NCBI GenBank assembly: GCA_011800155.1
Contig: CM022371.1
Span: forward strand, 3,472,001-3,536,000
DNA from: Flammulina velutipes
Taxonomy: Eukaryota; Basidiomycota; Agaricomycetes; Agaricales; Physalacriaceae
DNA: 64,000 nt
Direction: 5' to 3'
The number at the start of each line of letters is the position of its first letter. Position 1 is the stretch's first letter. This document shows positions 12,231 to 29,133 of this stretch, piece by piece. The notes under the pieces are model-generated. The model saw only the letters and a program-made list of their open reading frames with translations, was not told where the DNA came from and ran no database searches. A program made the translations under genes and the position numbers.

Positions 12231-12814
12231 GGTTTTTCTTAGCAAAGGACTAATTGTGGACACTCCAACGACGACTTTTACTTATTTATGTGCTATGAGA
12301 GGAACGCCCTGTATTCTGCGTCGACTGTACTATATTATGTGTTGTATTTCGAACTTTTCTCTTTATGTTGTAACGGTGGCCTATGCCAGTGCGCTGTCTA
12401 TATCCAATTATGATCATGTTTTATCGAGTTGTTTCCCATCGACCCCTCGGCGTTATGATAGACTCAACAACATTGTCAACCATCACCGAGAAAGTGTTTG
12501 GGACGTGAACAGGTGTGATGTGATTCCAGCCGGGGAAGACCGAATCAGCGATATCCAAAAGGATAACATGCCAATTAATAGCTGACTGACGCACTGGAGA
12601 ATGTATCTTGATGACCGGTGAGATTTGCAATGTCCAAAGACTGTTCGAGTTCCTCTTCCCTCCCAATTCCGCCATACATCAAGTATGAAATAGGAACTGA
12701 TATCTGCACGAAATAACGATAATAAGAATACAGCCCAAGTAAGATAGCAGGCACTAGAGTAGTACTATGTAGTAAGCGGTTCTATATACCACAGCAAAAT
12801 GTCCGGAAAAAGCC
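12231..12814. other. 3' regions of convergent genes
   Basis: About 580 bp between two convergent genes, holding their 3' untranslated regions. The open frames here show no motif. Confidence 0.5.
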
Positions 12815-17460
<4,646 letters not shown>

Positions 17461-19216
17461 CGTCGCGTCTGGTCAGAGTTGAAAGGAAAACGAGGATGCC
17501 TTGTTGAACATTGTGTGGCTACGCCACGCGCCATTGAATCGGCGATCAAATACTTCAAGGTCCGATCGTCTTACCATGTCGCATGAAATTTCGACAATGA
17601 AATCCTCTACTGTCAGCTATATGCCCCTTGGATTGCTTCATAGCCAAGGCGTTCATTCTGCTCAAGCTGGAAATCAAAGATCAGACGTAACATCTTAGCT
17701 GACTCCTGAAATTTCCTTCACTCTACATACTGCCCCGCTTCGCCGTTCTCTCTCGCCACAGTTTTCCTCTTCGCACTAGAGCTGTCGACCATCAAGCTAT
17801 ATATATCTCCATTTCCTCACCATACACGTGTTGCTAGTCGACCTCAGTTCCCGAATAATAATCCTTCAGCGAAAAGTCGGCATGAAATTAGGGACGATTC
17901 AGCTTCAACGTCTAGGCATCGGCTTTCGTCTAACCGCTCTGGCGCTCTTCCTCCTGCCACCTCAACATCCCGCATACAAACATCCAATGCGGACTCGTAG
18001 GGTTTTGACAGGAAAGACTGTATCCTCTCAGCCGCTCAATCACGCCGTCTCCTTTGAATGACAGATTCCGTCACTTCATTAGACAACGGTAAACGTACAC
18101 CTCATAATCCATTGATTCAACTCGTCGGCCGAGTCACATCGCTCTATCTATTGTGCTCTATCTGGTATGGTGCAGTTGTAGGGAATTGGAGTCCATGAGA
18201 AAAGATGACGATAAATGAAGGTTTTGTCGTGCGTGCTGGAGTAGAATAGGTGAATGATATGCTTCTATGGTGGCGAGATGCGGGTGATGGTCGAGGATTT
18301 AATGTGGGAGGCTCGTCAATTTGGTAAGACGTGTTTCGCTTTGCCTAGATATAGAGCGATACTGACGACGGTTATGGACGATCCAGATGAAAGCCAGCAA
18401 TGCGTTCAATATGCAGGTACCAGCTATCACTCCGATTAGGAATGGCTGCATCCTATGGCTTTGTTAAATGAGTTGGGATGCCCGAAATCCGCCGGAGTCT
18501 ACTCACATACGAAGGCAGCAATATGGGAGATGCGAGCTTTGCAATTATTTCGTCTTTATCTACCGAACAAAGAATCACAGTCGCCGATAACAAGATCTGT
18601 TTGAGCATGAGGAACGCCGAAAATCACGTGTTTGGGTCAAGCTCATGGCGAGGCAGAAACACATGTGCAAGGATATCCCGGCTTGAAACGCCTTTTGGGT
18701 TTCAAGATAGTGGGGATATCTATTGTCGAGACCTTATAGCTAGATTTATGTGTAAGTAAACGTATCTCATCAAATCCATGACGCATCGATCAGATATCCT
18801 GGGAAAACAAGTTCAACGTAGATCATGCATCCTCGAAAGTGACTACATCTAGTAGATATCCTTGATGCCATGGGTCGATGACTTTGCAGACAAAACGTCT
18901 CCAGCAGGTTTTTCTTTTGCGCTATAGCGCGCATTCAAATTGTAGATAGCAAAGGTACAGAATATGACGCCGACAGTAATTCGACGTATTGTGATGTAAC
19001 GGGGTACATATTGTTGGTGTAGTAAAAAGCAATGGCGATAGCAGAACAAAGAAGAAAACAATTCAGTGGAGTATAACAGCGGAGAAAGAGGTACATGGGA
19101 CAACTTGGATAGCAGATTGGAGATCATAGCGGCGGAGAGATTTCGTTAGGTGATCATAATTTTGCGAAGGGGGGCGAGTCAATGTTGGACGCCTTGGTAG
19201 TGTGCGTGGCCGAACC
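17461..19216. other. Long intergenic region with a TATA-like element and short orphan ORFs
   Basis: About 1.75 kb upstream of SMC5 and downstream of the zinc-finger gene. A TATATATA run near 17800 on the + strand is followed by small frames: 17882-18061 (starting MKLGTIQLQRLG) and 18058-18198 (47 codons, ending WYGAVVGNWSP with a hydrophobic stretch). Neither shows a known motif or clear splicing. A non-coding transcript or a small unannotated gene is possible; nothing firm can be said. Confidence 0.4.
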
Positions 19217-20713
19217 TTAGTAGGGCGATCCTGGCATGGCCCGGTAGAATCTGTAGCTGGACCTGGCTGCACCGTTCACGGCCTCGTCCATTTCGTAGTC
19301 GGACCCAGACGACCATCCTTCGTCGCCGGCACGGTAGAAGCGGAGGGCTCCGCGATATTGGCCAGTGGGACTGATGGGGGATGCATCCCTCGAAGAGTAG
19401 CCAGAGGCAGGGTGGACTTGGTGTTGCGGAGTCGGGAGGGGCCCCCTCGACGAGTGCGATGGATGCTGGACATTATCCCTCGCATAGGATCCGTGGAAGC
19501 CTTGAATATCCTGGGAGGCGTGCGCCGCTCTTTCCACCCCGTAGCCTTGGTACAAATGGGATGGGGCCTGGCTAGTCAAAAGAGGGTGGGGCTGCGAGAT
19601 TTGAGGCGCGTAGTGTCCTCGAGGGTCGTAGGAGTAGACGGTAGGAGGCGGGAGTGTCATGCGACCATCCTCTGTCTCGAAAAGAGAGCGGTGTTTGTTG
19701 GGGGTGGGAGGCTCTTTGTCGTAGTAATTCGAGTCAATGTGTAATTGCTCGAGGGAAGACAATATGTCTGTGCTTTCCCAGCGTGGAGGACCAACGCGCA
19801 TGCCCTGGTAGGGTTCCATGGAGGTGGCGGCGCCGCGCCATTCGTCGACGGCCTTTTGCTTCACTGGGAAATGCGGGCTCCCGGACATGGGGAGGGGAAG
19901 ATACCAAGAGGGGGGTGTCAGCACAGAGACGGTCGACGAAGTGTCAGACCAGTCATCTCTATCGCTAGAGGGTTTTCTGTTGCGGGACAGGCGCCCCTTT
20001 TTGACAGTGGACGGCTGCGTTATAGCACGCTCCTTGACCTGGGTCTCGATAGCATCGACCCCCCAATCGGCGTGATGAGGAATGTATTCATGTTGCTTAA
20101 CCTTATGGCGGGTGAGGGTGGCTGGGTCACCGTAAGCATTCACGCAGAAGGGGCACTCATAAGGTTTGGCGCGAGTGCTGTGGAGGTTGTGGCGCTCAGT
20201 GTCGAAGGGGTATATTGACCAGAGTAGCTTACTGTGTATTGATATGAATATCGACATTTTTCTTCTGGATACTGTTGAAATCACACCCGTCCGCGGGACA
20301 TTTATGCGATCTGGGGAACGTCGAGGTGAGAACAATGGCGAGAAACGTGAGCAAATAAATAACGAACATAAAATTCTTCTCGGCTGGGGACAGATGCAAT
20401 AATTTGTGCCGTTTGAGATCGCTCTTGCGAGCGGTGCTGCTCGTGCAGCCTTCGAAATCACAATAGAAGCGCTCTTTGGGTCGAGCTCTGGGCGTAGCGG
20501 GGCGCTTCGCCTTCCTAGGGACCGGGCTTTCACCACGACGAGCGCACTACAATAACGGTGAGTACAATAACTCGAGGGAACAATAATCATTCGACTAACC
20601 ACCATGGCTGCGGGAGTTGAGGGATATTGGGGGAAGATGGTGGGGGTGGGAGACCAACCTATAACATCGGAATTCAGCGAGTAGTTATCCCAATTTGGGT
20701 GACTTGTCGACAT
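19217..20713 (-). CDS. C2H2 zinc-finger protein, probable transcription factor
   Basis: Three consecutive C2H2 fingers can be rebuilt across introns. Finger 1 is YCDFEGCTSSTARKSDLKRH. Finger 2 is KCPADGCDFN through IHINTH. Finger 3 is YECPFCVNAYGDPATLTRH. The linker between fingers 2 and 3 (HTRAKPYEC) matches the TGEKPY-type linker, which supports an intron from GTAAGC to CTCCACAG near 20185-20255. Although a single open frame spans the whole locus, the finger reading requires splicing. The long C-terminal half is Ser/Pro/Tyr-rich and low in complexity (SPISPTGQYRGALRFYRAGD), with no second DNA-binding domain. Nuclear DNA binding is inferred from the fingers; targets are unknown. Confidence 0.8.
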   Translation of the reverse strand: MSTSHPNWDNYSLNSDVIGWSPTPTIFPQYPSTPAAMVVSRMIIVPSSYCTHRYCSALVVVKARSLGRRSAPLRPELDPKSASIVISKAARAAPLARAISNGTNYCICPQPRRILCSLFICSRFSPLFSPRRSPDRINVPRTGVISTVSRRKMSIFISIHSKLLWSIYPFDTERHNLHSTRAKPYECPFCVNAYGDPATLTRHKVKQHEYIPHHADWGVDAIETQVKERAITQPSTVKKGRLSRNRKPSSDRDDWSDTSSTVSVLTPPSWYLPLPMSGSPHFPVKQKAVDEWRGAATSMEPYQGMRVGPPRWESTDILSSLEQLHIDSNYYDKEPPTPNKHRSLFETEDGRMTLPPPTVYSYDPRGHYAPQISQPHPLLTSQAPSHLYQGYGVERAAHASQDIQGFHGSYARDNVQHPSHSSRGPLPTPQHQVHPASGYSSRDASPISPTGQYRGALRFYRAGDEGWSSGSDYEMDEAVNGAARSSYRFYRAMPGSPY

Positions 20714-21499
20714 TTTGACCTTTCCTTTGTCCCTAATTTGGCGTCAGGCTGCTGAACATGCGGCTTTAAACCTGTGCAAAAACATCTATCGACAAGCGAT
20801 AGCAAAGGCAAGATGCTAGTCCTTGCATAGATGAGGCCCAAGCATCTATTTTGTATTGCGCGTATCAGAAGGGACGACAATTAATTCGGCTTTGAGCACA
20901 GTGGCTATAGCTAAAGGAATAGGATCTAAACAATAATTCTGCGCGCAAACAGGATTTTAATATAACCTTCTACGAGCTTTTAAACAGCTTTTGTTGTCTT
21001 TAGCGCATACGGTCATTGCAGCCGCACGGGAGACATTGTGACTTCGAGTGTTCGGTTTTCCGGAAACAGGGTTCGAATATTTTATGTGAACATCTTGATA
21101 GGGATTGATGGAAGGCTTTGCCTCGTTTTTCACTTCAGTGGCTTTGTGTGGCGCAGAGTGATCGCAGAGATCGGACGGATGATAAGACTGACCCAATGTC
21201 AATCACGATGCTATATTCACATCTGCGGACTAGCTATTCATAAATATTGAGGAAGTCGTGCTGAAATGGCGGGATGTCGGGAAGGCGGGGCGGTTGTGGG
21301 ATTTTAGACTCCGCTGATGCCTCACGCCGGTGGCGCACCCTTTGCGCACGATGCCGAAATCAGTTGATGACTTACGAATATTGGGGTGCATACTCCCATC
21401 TTCGTCGCCAATGCTGTCATTGTCTTGCAGTTGGTTCGCATCCTCAACGATTCTTCAAACGAGAAATGCCCCATAATTGCACCACCCAACATAACAGTA
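20714..21499. other. Intergenic, no gene recognised
   Basis: About 790 bp between the 5' end of the zinc-finger gene and the 3' end of the glycosylase-like gene. Short frames only; it should contain the zinc-finger gene promoter. Confidence 0.5.
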
Positions 21500-22721
21500 T
21501 CAGGTGGTTCTACTTTCCTCCCTGTGAATACACCCGATCATCTGCAGATATCGCGTTGCAGACGTTGACACCCCCTTTCCCTTTTCCCGACCAACGAAAT
21601 CCTCCAAGTTCACTTTACCTTCCACTCCCTTCATATACTCGGTTAAATACCCATCTGCGGTTTTCCTCTTCATCCCTGTAACATCACATAGCTCGTCCAC
21701 CATCACCTCCCTCGACCTTTTCAATAGTGCACCGCGAACCTCAACATCCCTCCATAGTCCCAACATCGTCTGTGTACGTCCGTTTGCCGTCAACAGTTTC
21801 GGCTGCGAGAAGTATCGATATGGCTTGGCCACATACTGGGCACGCGCATTCGTCATAGCCGCCTTCGCACTGGGATGCGATAGATCCAACCCGATGCGAG
21901 GAGACGTGTATATTGTACACGTTTGTTCCGATGAGCGGCGTCGAAGATACATGCACGTCCTGTCTTTAGCGCCATGTAAAGCTCGGATATCTCCGCCCCA
22001 TTTCTCGTCCACCAATTCGGTGATCGATCCAGCGCCGCTAAGCTTGAGAACATGGTCGACAAGCAAGGACGGCCCGGATATTATCCTGCCAGTCGACTGG
22101 TCGCGAATAGTTCGCAATAGTATACCCCCATGGAGCGAAGGCTTGTCGTCGGGGACACTTTTCGAACTCTGCGAAAAGTATGGCGACGTGACGTTTGGGA
22201 CGCATCCAAAGGACAAGTCTAAGCCTTTGCGCGTCCCACCTCTGTAGCCAGAGTTCCCAACTAGCACATGCTCTGTATCGTCTGTCTGAGAGTGTTTTGG
22301 CGTTCGATGAAAGCACCTTGAATTGACGATCAGCAGCAATTTACACCTTGTAATGAAGCACTGACCATTGTCCAGCAATCTTCTGCTCTTCGCTGCAGTG
22401 TGTGTAAGGGTCTGGGTGTATGTCGGACTGCCACAGGTAAAATTCGAGCTCCAAGATGTCCAGCTTAGTCTCGTTCTGGGAATCAGAGTTTTTCTGGGGT
22501 ACTTGAACGATAATGACATAGCTCTGTGACAGTGTAGTAGCAATACAGAGGAATCTTTCTTCGAAAGAGGACGATACGTCGGATAGATCCAAGAGTGAGT
22601 TCAGTGATAGGATGTCGTCTCCTCGTTCATTTCGCGGCTTCTTGTGCAGCACTGGCGGAAGTTTATTGCCCGCAGGAAGAGTATATTCATCCGGCGAAAG
22701 GGAGCGCTTCAACATGGCCAC
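21500..22721 (-). CDS. Conserved fungal protein resembling 3-methyladenine DNA glycosylase (MPG fold)
   Basis: Protein of about 360 residues, start at MAMLKRSLSPDEYTLPAG. Conserved-looking blocks in order: LELEFYLWQSDIHPDPYTH, EEQKIAGQWCFHR, GYRGGTRKGLDLSFG, GGILLRTI, ISGPSLLVDHVLKLSG, SPRIGLDLSHPS, KPYRYFSQP. The order YRG, then LLRxI, then GPxxLxxxL resembles alkyladenine glycosylase (AAG/MPG), and the early EFYL block matches a fungal family of such proteins. The catalytic residue of AAG cannot be assigned with confidence. At least one or two introns lie near 22330-22370 and 22490-22500. A base-excision repair function is inference; the gene itself is well supported. Confidence 0.6.
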
Positions 22722-23162
22722 AAAGTAAGAGAGAGAGCAAGATTCAAGTAGAACAATCGGATCAACGGATCACGCTTCGTATTGCCGTTCATTGACATTC
22801 GACTCAATCTTGAGAAAAAGACAGAATCTAAGTGTCGAGCTCGAATATGCTACAAGAGGAATAAATTAACTTTAAGAAGTGTGTTCCGTAAAGTACGTGA
22901 CTGGTCAGAATGTCTAACCTATTAATCTAGATATACAAGTAAGGGATTACAAAAGAGCGATGATAGCGATATGGACGCCGTCGTTCTTGAAGGAACGTAT
23001 CCGACGTACTAGACAGCGTAAAAAACAGACAAACAACAAGATAGCGATGAAAGCGTAAACAAAGAAAGCTCGAAACAAAGATAGCTGTCGATAGCAAACC
23101 AAAACAGGAAAGATAACCAAGAAGTTAGAGAAAATAGTTAGCGCGGTTAAACGGTCGAGAAC
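22722..23162. other. Intergenic between glycosylase-like and P450 genes
   Basis: About 440 bp of AT-rich DNA holding the promoter of the glycosylase-like gene and the P450 3' untranslated region. No gene seen. Confidence 0.5.
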
Positions 23163-25133
23163 TTAAGTTCTCGGGTCGAATGATAGGCGGCACTCCATCG
23201 CAGAGGGAAAGATGACCTTGACAGTGTTTGTTAGAGACTAAAAAAAGAACCGCCGAGAGGTACTCACAAAGCTGTCTTTTATCTCCATGCTTTTCTCGTT
23301 CGTCTCTGGAGGGGCGACAATGTTGAAGTTCCTTGCTACGGCGGCAACGACTACCTTCAACATCGACTGAGCGACGTTCTGGCCACCGCACACCCTGGAT
23401 CCAGTTCCAAAGGGCATGAAGTGTTGGTGCATGGCTATCAAGGATTCTTCAGACCCTGGCTCGTCGGAGCACAGCCAGCGGTCTGGAAGGAAGGTGTCGG
23501 GAGATGGGAAGACAGCGGGATTGCGATGCATTGTCCACGCTTGGGTCGCGACGACGGTTCCTGGAGGGAGAGCAAAGCCCATGAGGTCAAAGACTTCGTT
23601 TCCAGGTCCAGATTTGGAAACCGACGTCGGTACTACACGTTCAAGAAGGCTTGGTGCAGCAGAATAGACTCGTAGACCTGTTGCGACAAGGGTCAGCGAA
23701 TGACTATCAAAATAGATGATCACTGACCTTCTTTGATGAAGGCATTCAAGTAGGGCAGATTTGAGAGAACGGAGAGATCTGGAATCACGCGAGGATCGAC
23801 CATGGCTTCGTCCAATTCCGCGCGGAGCTTCTTGGCAACGTCCGGACGACGACTGAGCTCCCAGAAGAAGTATGAAAGGGTTGTTGACGTGGTATCAGAT
23901 CCCGCAATCCTAGGACGTTGGTAAGTTATTTGACATCCTTAGATTCAGGCCAGAAGCTCACATATGTCCCATGCATTCTGAGATGATGTCGATATCTGGC
24001 ATAGCTTCCTTTGTCGAAGAATAGCGGTAGTTGAGGAGTCGGTGAAGCATAGGTGCCTTTTCAATATCATCCAGCTTGCCAGCGTTCATCTGGGCGCGCG
24101 TCTGATAGACGCGTTCGCTAACGAACTGAATGTCGTCAGCGATTGATTCCATGATTACGAAGTACTGACCTCAGCCATAATTTTGTCCGAGTCGCATACC
24201 TGGCGCACGCGAGAGTTGGGGATCCTACAGATAAGATTCCACGCCCAGGTTGGTACAGCGCTCCGCTATCGAGGAATGAGATGACGATGAAGAAGAAATA
24301 TTGCAAACGGACCAAGATACCGCGTATGGGGAAGTCGTGGATGGCGGTAGAGAGGGGATCCTCGGTGTTGAGGGACCACTTGTGCACTGCGCCGAGGCGA
24401 TATCCATAAGAGGTCGATACAACAACGTCGACCATGAGGTTACGGAACACCTTGAGGCATTCGATAGGAGTCTTGCCGCTCATGGCGTCCAAGTGCTACG
24501 TATTCGTTAGATGGTGGGAATAAGAAAGCGAGTAGATGACGCACGTTAACGAGCTCCAGCGTAGGCTCATGCATTTCAGGTTGGAACTTGGCGAGGTTCG
24601 CGGGAACGTAATGGGGAGCGTAACCCTTTCGGCGCATCGAGTGGGACGAATGGTTCAGGGTGGTCATGCTGGGTTCAGTGAGCGATTATGGACGCGTATA
24701 TGCGTAGAAAAACGTACGCATGGTCGTTTTCGTTACTAAACAAGAGGCGTTAGAGGGTTCGGTAGCGCGGGATAACGCGTCTGACGTACGTGAGTAGGCT
24801 CTTGTAGTATGAACTCTTGTCAAATTTGTGAACAGAGTACACGCTCTTCATGGTCGATAGATCGTTGAAGACGACCTTGTTGGGTCCAACGCGGACAACA
24901 GGGCCGTAAGTTTCGAATAGCTCTTGGATGATTTTGCATTGCTCGAGGCGGAGGACGTGTGTCGTGAGCCAAAAGTCGGAGACGGCAGCGTACCAAGGAC
25001 CGGGGATAGCGCTAAGCGGGGACAAGAAGAGGTTGTATACGATGTTGAAGATGAGGTAACCGGCGATAAGAGAGATGACGGCAAGGCCAAAGGATGAGAA
25101 AAGGGCGGTAGCGTTAAGTTCGATAGAATACAT
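23163..25133 (-). CDS. Cytochrome P450 monooxygenase (microsomal)
   Basis: Heme-thiolate monooxygenase anchored in the ER. Start MYSIELNATALFSSFG leads into a single N-terminal membrane helix followed by the proline hinge SPLSAIPGPW. The I-helix has AGSDTTSTT, the K-helix ExxR is KEGLR, and the heme-binding loop is FMPFGTGSRVCGG with the axial Cys. The last exon (VIFPSAMECRLSFDPRT) is joined by a 52-nt intron starting GTGAGT and ending TCAAG. Around seven introns in total, no frameshift, normal length of about 500 residues. Substrate and CYP family cannot be fixed by eye; neighbours do not suggest a biosynthetic cluster. Confidence 0.9.
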
Positions 25134-27092
25134 CGCTGGAGGATGTTCGCGGGGGCGGGAGGTGACCGGGAATGGTGAGGGTAGGGAAGAAAGGAAGTTG
25201 GGGAGTCAAATCCAAGACGTCCATCTTATATATCCTGGCGAGATGCTGACAAAGGAAACCGCAAATCTCATGTTGCGGACGATGGGCAAGAAGGAAGAGG
25301 AACGCGATCGATGGTTTAAAGTCCGCTCATCCACCTTTTTTGCTTTTTTTGGTTGTCCGCCTTCCTTTTACGGCCGGCACGTGGTCGTTCGGCGACCAGT
25401 AGCGCCACAAGGGACCGGAGGATCTGCCGGAGCTGGTCTCTGTCACATCCACGCTATGCAGGAACCGCCCATCATTCTATCATGTTAATACACTCTCCAC
25501 GTCTCTTGTCACTTTGGAATCGCTCCGAGTGCATCCTGTTGATATACTTTGCATCCGAAGCGGTTTGGCTATTTCTCTTCCGAATGGCCGACCTACGACC
25601 ACCGCATGATCAAGAAGGATGTAGATGCAAAGGTAACGCGGCAAACGCTCTTCTACCACTCCTAATCTCCTTGCGTCCTCCAACCGGATGTGCGGTCTGG
25701 GTATCCCACATAGAATATACCATCGCTTTTTCAGTATTCGCTCGGACTGGGAGTTGCAAGCATTGGTGGCGACCGAGTACAGGCGGATGTGTACATCCTA
25801 GACATCTGTTAAAGCCCACTGGCCCAGGACTATTCCATATCATGGCACGCCTCCCTTTGAAATCGCACACCGTAAAACTCGGGATACCTGTCATTGTGGC
25901 GATATACACCTAGTATCTGCTCCGTTCTGACACGGACAGAACCAGCCACTGCATCCGGAGGCCATACATCTCGAGGCGATGTCTCCAGATCCTAGATAAT
26001 TCAAATCAGTGGCCACGTCTTCAACGCTAAAGCTAGAGTTTAATACCTTGCGTAATTTCGACGTGACGTTCTTCAACAAATTAGGGACGGAGAGCATCAT
26101 CCTCATAACGACCCACCCGACAACGCTTAAGGTTGAGGGACACGGTTTTCCTCCGCGTCCCGAAATCGCAGATGGTGGCGTGAATGCTACGGCTGCGAAG
26201 CTAGACATCCGAACAATCTTGTCAGCCGCATCGAGACTATTGCTTACTTGTCACGTACGATTATGATTCTAAACAACACTCGCGCTAAGCCGCCAGCCAC
26301 AGAAACAGATTGCGCGACAAATGGAAGCCCAACTTTCTCCATGTGGCCAATCGCAGCCAGCCCGATGCCTACACATGGCGATCAAGCAAGAAGTAAGCCC
26401 AGGACATGAGGGGTTTTGCACGTCAGCTCCTAGGCATGAGGCATACTAAGACCTGTCCTCACAGAAACAGCGACGAATCCGACGTAGACGTAGCACATGC
26501 AGTCCTCTAGCAACTCGGACATTATATTACACCTCGGACATTACTGTCTTCTTGGCCTGGCGAGGAAAGGGCATGGTAGAGTTATCGTCTACACGTCACT
26601 CTATCATCTATGACCAACAAGACGGAATAATTTGACTGCCAGCAGGTCGAACACTCAGAGGTTGCCCACATAGTTAGTTGTTACTCGCTCTCAATTCCTC
26701 AGATATTAGAGGTTAGCCCTAAGTTGAACGAGTTCGTATGAAGAGTGCCATCGAAGATTCTCTCTTTATAGTAAGGAGTCGCCAATTCAACACCAAGATA
26801 CTGGTCGCTAGTAGAAAGCCGCGCGAAAGATGTCTCAAGGCGCCGTCGGTCCCAGTGATATGACAATCAGCAAAAATGAAGCAAGAGGAGAGGTAGTGAT
26901 CTCAGGCACACGCTGAATGAGTCGGCCCGACTCTCTTGATGTTGTTCCTCATCCTGCCCAGCTGCATCGCGACCTCATGTCTTCACACGGCCAGCATTCC
27001 CCAAATATCTGGCGCGAAACCCGGTCTGAAATCGCCGTGGGCCTGTTTATCATCAAACATCACGACCAACGGACTGATCTTTCCTCCCCATC
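25134..27092. other. Long intergenic region, no clear gene
   Basis: Almost 2 kb between the divergent P450 (-) and GH16 (+) genes. Overlapping frames on both strands at 25353-26266 reach 80-190 codons, but none has a recognisable motif or splice pattern. Decayed sequence or an unknown short gene cannot be excluded. The promoters of both flanking genes lie here. Confidence 0.45.
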
Positions 27093-28581
27093 ATGGCCCT
27101 CCATGTTCTGCTAGCCATACTTTCGCTCAACAAAGTCGTTCACGCAATATACACGCCTACCCACGAGTTCTCTGGGGCGACCTTCTTTGATGGATGGAAT
27201 TTCGCTGGAAGCATTGACAACACGACTTGGGGTGCGTGCAAGCCTCTTTATATCCTCCAGCTATTTATTCTTCTTCCAGGGAATGTCACATTCGTCGATA
27301 AATCCCTAGCGACGTCGGACCGACTAGCCTATGTCAACCCGGCCGGGAACGCGATATTGAGAGTCGACAATGTCACAGACGTTACTCTCAATGAGGATAG
27401 ATTGGCCTACCGAAACTCCGTGAGTCGCAACATGATGTGGCGTATAACCATGGGAGAATCGTTCCTCATTGCCATTCAGGTCAAGATTACAACCCAGGAA
27501 GCGTACCCACTTGGAAGTCTGATCACCGTCGACATCCTTCATATGCCTGTCGGTTGCTCTGTGAGTGATATTGAATTGGGACTCCATCTTCAATTAATCG
27601 AAGCCTTCTCGAATTCTATAGGTATGGCCAGCTCTTTGGACACTCGGAGGCGACGATAGCGAGTGGCCCAACTACGGAGAGATTGATATCATTGAAGGCG
27701 TCAACTTGATGACTTCGAACCAAATGGCCTTGCACGCTAATTCTTCGACCTGCGTTCAGCCAACCGACGTCCAACAATCGGGTACCACCGTAAACACGGG
27801 ATGCTCAGACGAAGGGGGCACAGTTGGCTGTCGTGTTACCGAAACCAAACCAAACAGCCTCGGTGATGGGTTCAATCAAAACCAAGGAGGTGTCTTTGCA
27901 TTACAGTACGATGTTTCCGGAGCGTACATATGGTTTTGGAGCGTGAGTCTGTTTCGTTCGGAATTTTACACACTCCATAAGCTCGATTTCAGCGACAAGA
28001 TATACCCAAATCTATTCAAGACGCCACATCAACATCAAATATAGATATAGAAGACTGGGGTCTTCCTTCAGCCGCTTACCCTTCGACGGGATGTGACCTC
28101 GAGAAGATATTCAAGTCACAAAAGCTCATTTTTGACATCACTCTTTGTGGCGGTTGGTGAGCATGCATCATACTCTGAACTCATTCTCTCGCTAACGACA
28201 CTCTCGTAGGGCTGGCGCGGTATTTGGCAGTAGTGGCTGCACTGGAGATTGTGTAGGACTGCTTGATTTCTCCATGATGCATACCACATTTCTGACTGAT
28301 AACGTATTTAGGTCGCCGACTGGGTTCTTGGACCCGGTACAGGAAGATATGACAACGCGTTCTTCGAGATCTCTTACGTTCGAACGTACTTGGAGGGAGG
28401 GGAAACTTCATCATCGTCTTCTTCGTCCGCGATCAGCACGACGGCGACAGGCTCTTCGACGAGCACCAGTGGTTCCAGTACATCTACACAGGCACCTCCT
28501 GATACCGATAGCGCTCTGCCCGCGTTCACATCCAGGTGGTGGGCATTTATTATCCCATCCTGTTTTGTTTTGTTTGTGTAG
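27093..28581 (+). CDS. Glycoside hydrolase family 16, putative endo-1,3(4)-beta-glucanase, GPI-type C-terminus
   Basis: Cell-wall or secreted beta-glucan hydrolase. The signal peptide is MALHVLLAILSLNKVVHA. The domain starts with GATFFDGWNFAGSIDNTTWG, and the catalytic motif YGEIDIIEGV (ExDxxE: nucleophile and acid/base Glu) follows WPALWTLGGDDSEWPN. Later, IFDITLCGGWAG and the terminal FFEISYVRTY strand complete the laminarinase-type sandwich. The C-terminus is a Ser/Thr-rich spacer and a hydrophobic end (WWAFIIPSCFVLFV), as expected for a GPI-anchor signal or membrane anchor. About five introns; the one before VADWVLGPGTGRYDN ends at GTATTTAG. Activity on laminarin-like beta-1,3(4)-glucan is inferred from the family. 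Confidence 0.9.
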
Positions 28582-28833
28582 TCTCGTAGCATATTTCGGA
28601 CATCTGCTGGGACATCTACTATCTTCAACCTATTCTCTTCAATATACCCTAAATTGATAGATCTTCGAATTCAGATATTGACTAGGAGTTTGAGCCAAAG
28701 AATATCCTTTGGATGCTGAGAAGCAAATGTAAGATGGTGCGCCACACCAGAAAATTGCAGTCCTTTCCAGACATCTGTCATGAGTCGTAGATACTCAGAG
28801 CGACTTTTCTTTCAGACAGCATTCATCAAAAAG

Positions 28834-28917
28834 TGAACACCGCAGGACTCGAACCTACAACCTTTTGGTACCGTTTAGCGATCGAAGCCAAACGCGCTAC
28901 CATTGCGCCAGGTATCC
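28834..28917 (-). tRNA. tRNA-Arg (anticodon TCG) with a short intron
   Basis: The full cloverleaf folds by hand on the minus strand: acceptor GGATACC with GGTGTTC (two G-T pairs), D-arm GCGC-AATGGTA-GCGC, anticodon stem TTTGG with CCAAA, variable loop AGGTT, and T-arm GTAGG-TTCGAGT-CCTGC. The anticodon loop CT-TCG-A is interrupted after position 37 by about 12 nt (TCGCTAAACGGT), the standard position of nuclear tRNA introns. Discriminator base A. The TCG anticodon reads CGA codons. Confidence 0.88.
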
Positions 28918-29133
28918 GTAAGCGTGGACGCCACAGTGCTGCTATCAGTCAGCATTGAAATTGTTGGAACGACGGTACATAAATGCCTAACAAGAGATAC
29001 GAGTTTCAATGAAGTCAATCCACCATAATTATGATACAATAAGTGATGATATGCGACGTATGGTACAGTCGTAGATGAATTATAGATAATAGTCCAGCTT
29101 GAGAAATAACATGAGAATCGTGCCCGGCGCGGC

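Noticed and set aside
17501..18061. Short + strand frames near a TATATATA run
   Set aside because: No homology signal or consistent exon joins; kept only as a note on the intergenic region.
25353..26266. Overlapping frames on both strands in the P450-GH16 gap
   Set aside because: Both strands are equally open over 26009-26208, with no motif or preferred frame to support a gene on either.
23163..28581. Secondary-metabolite cluster around the P450
   Set aside because: No backbone synthase (PKS, NRPS, terpene cyclase) or tailoring partners nearby; neighbours are a repair-like gene and a glucanase.
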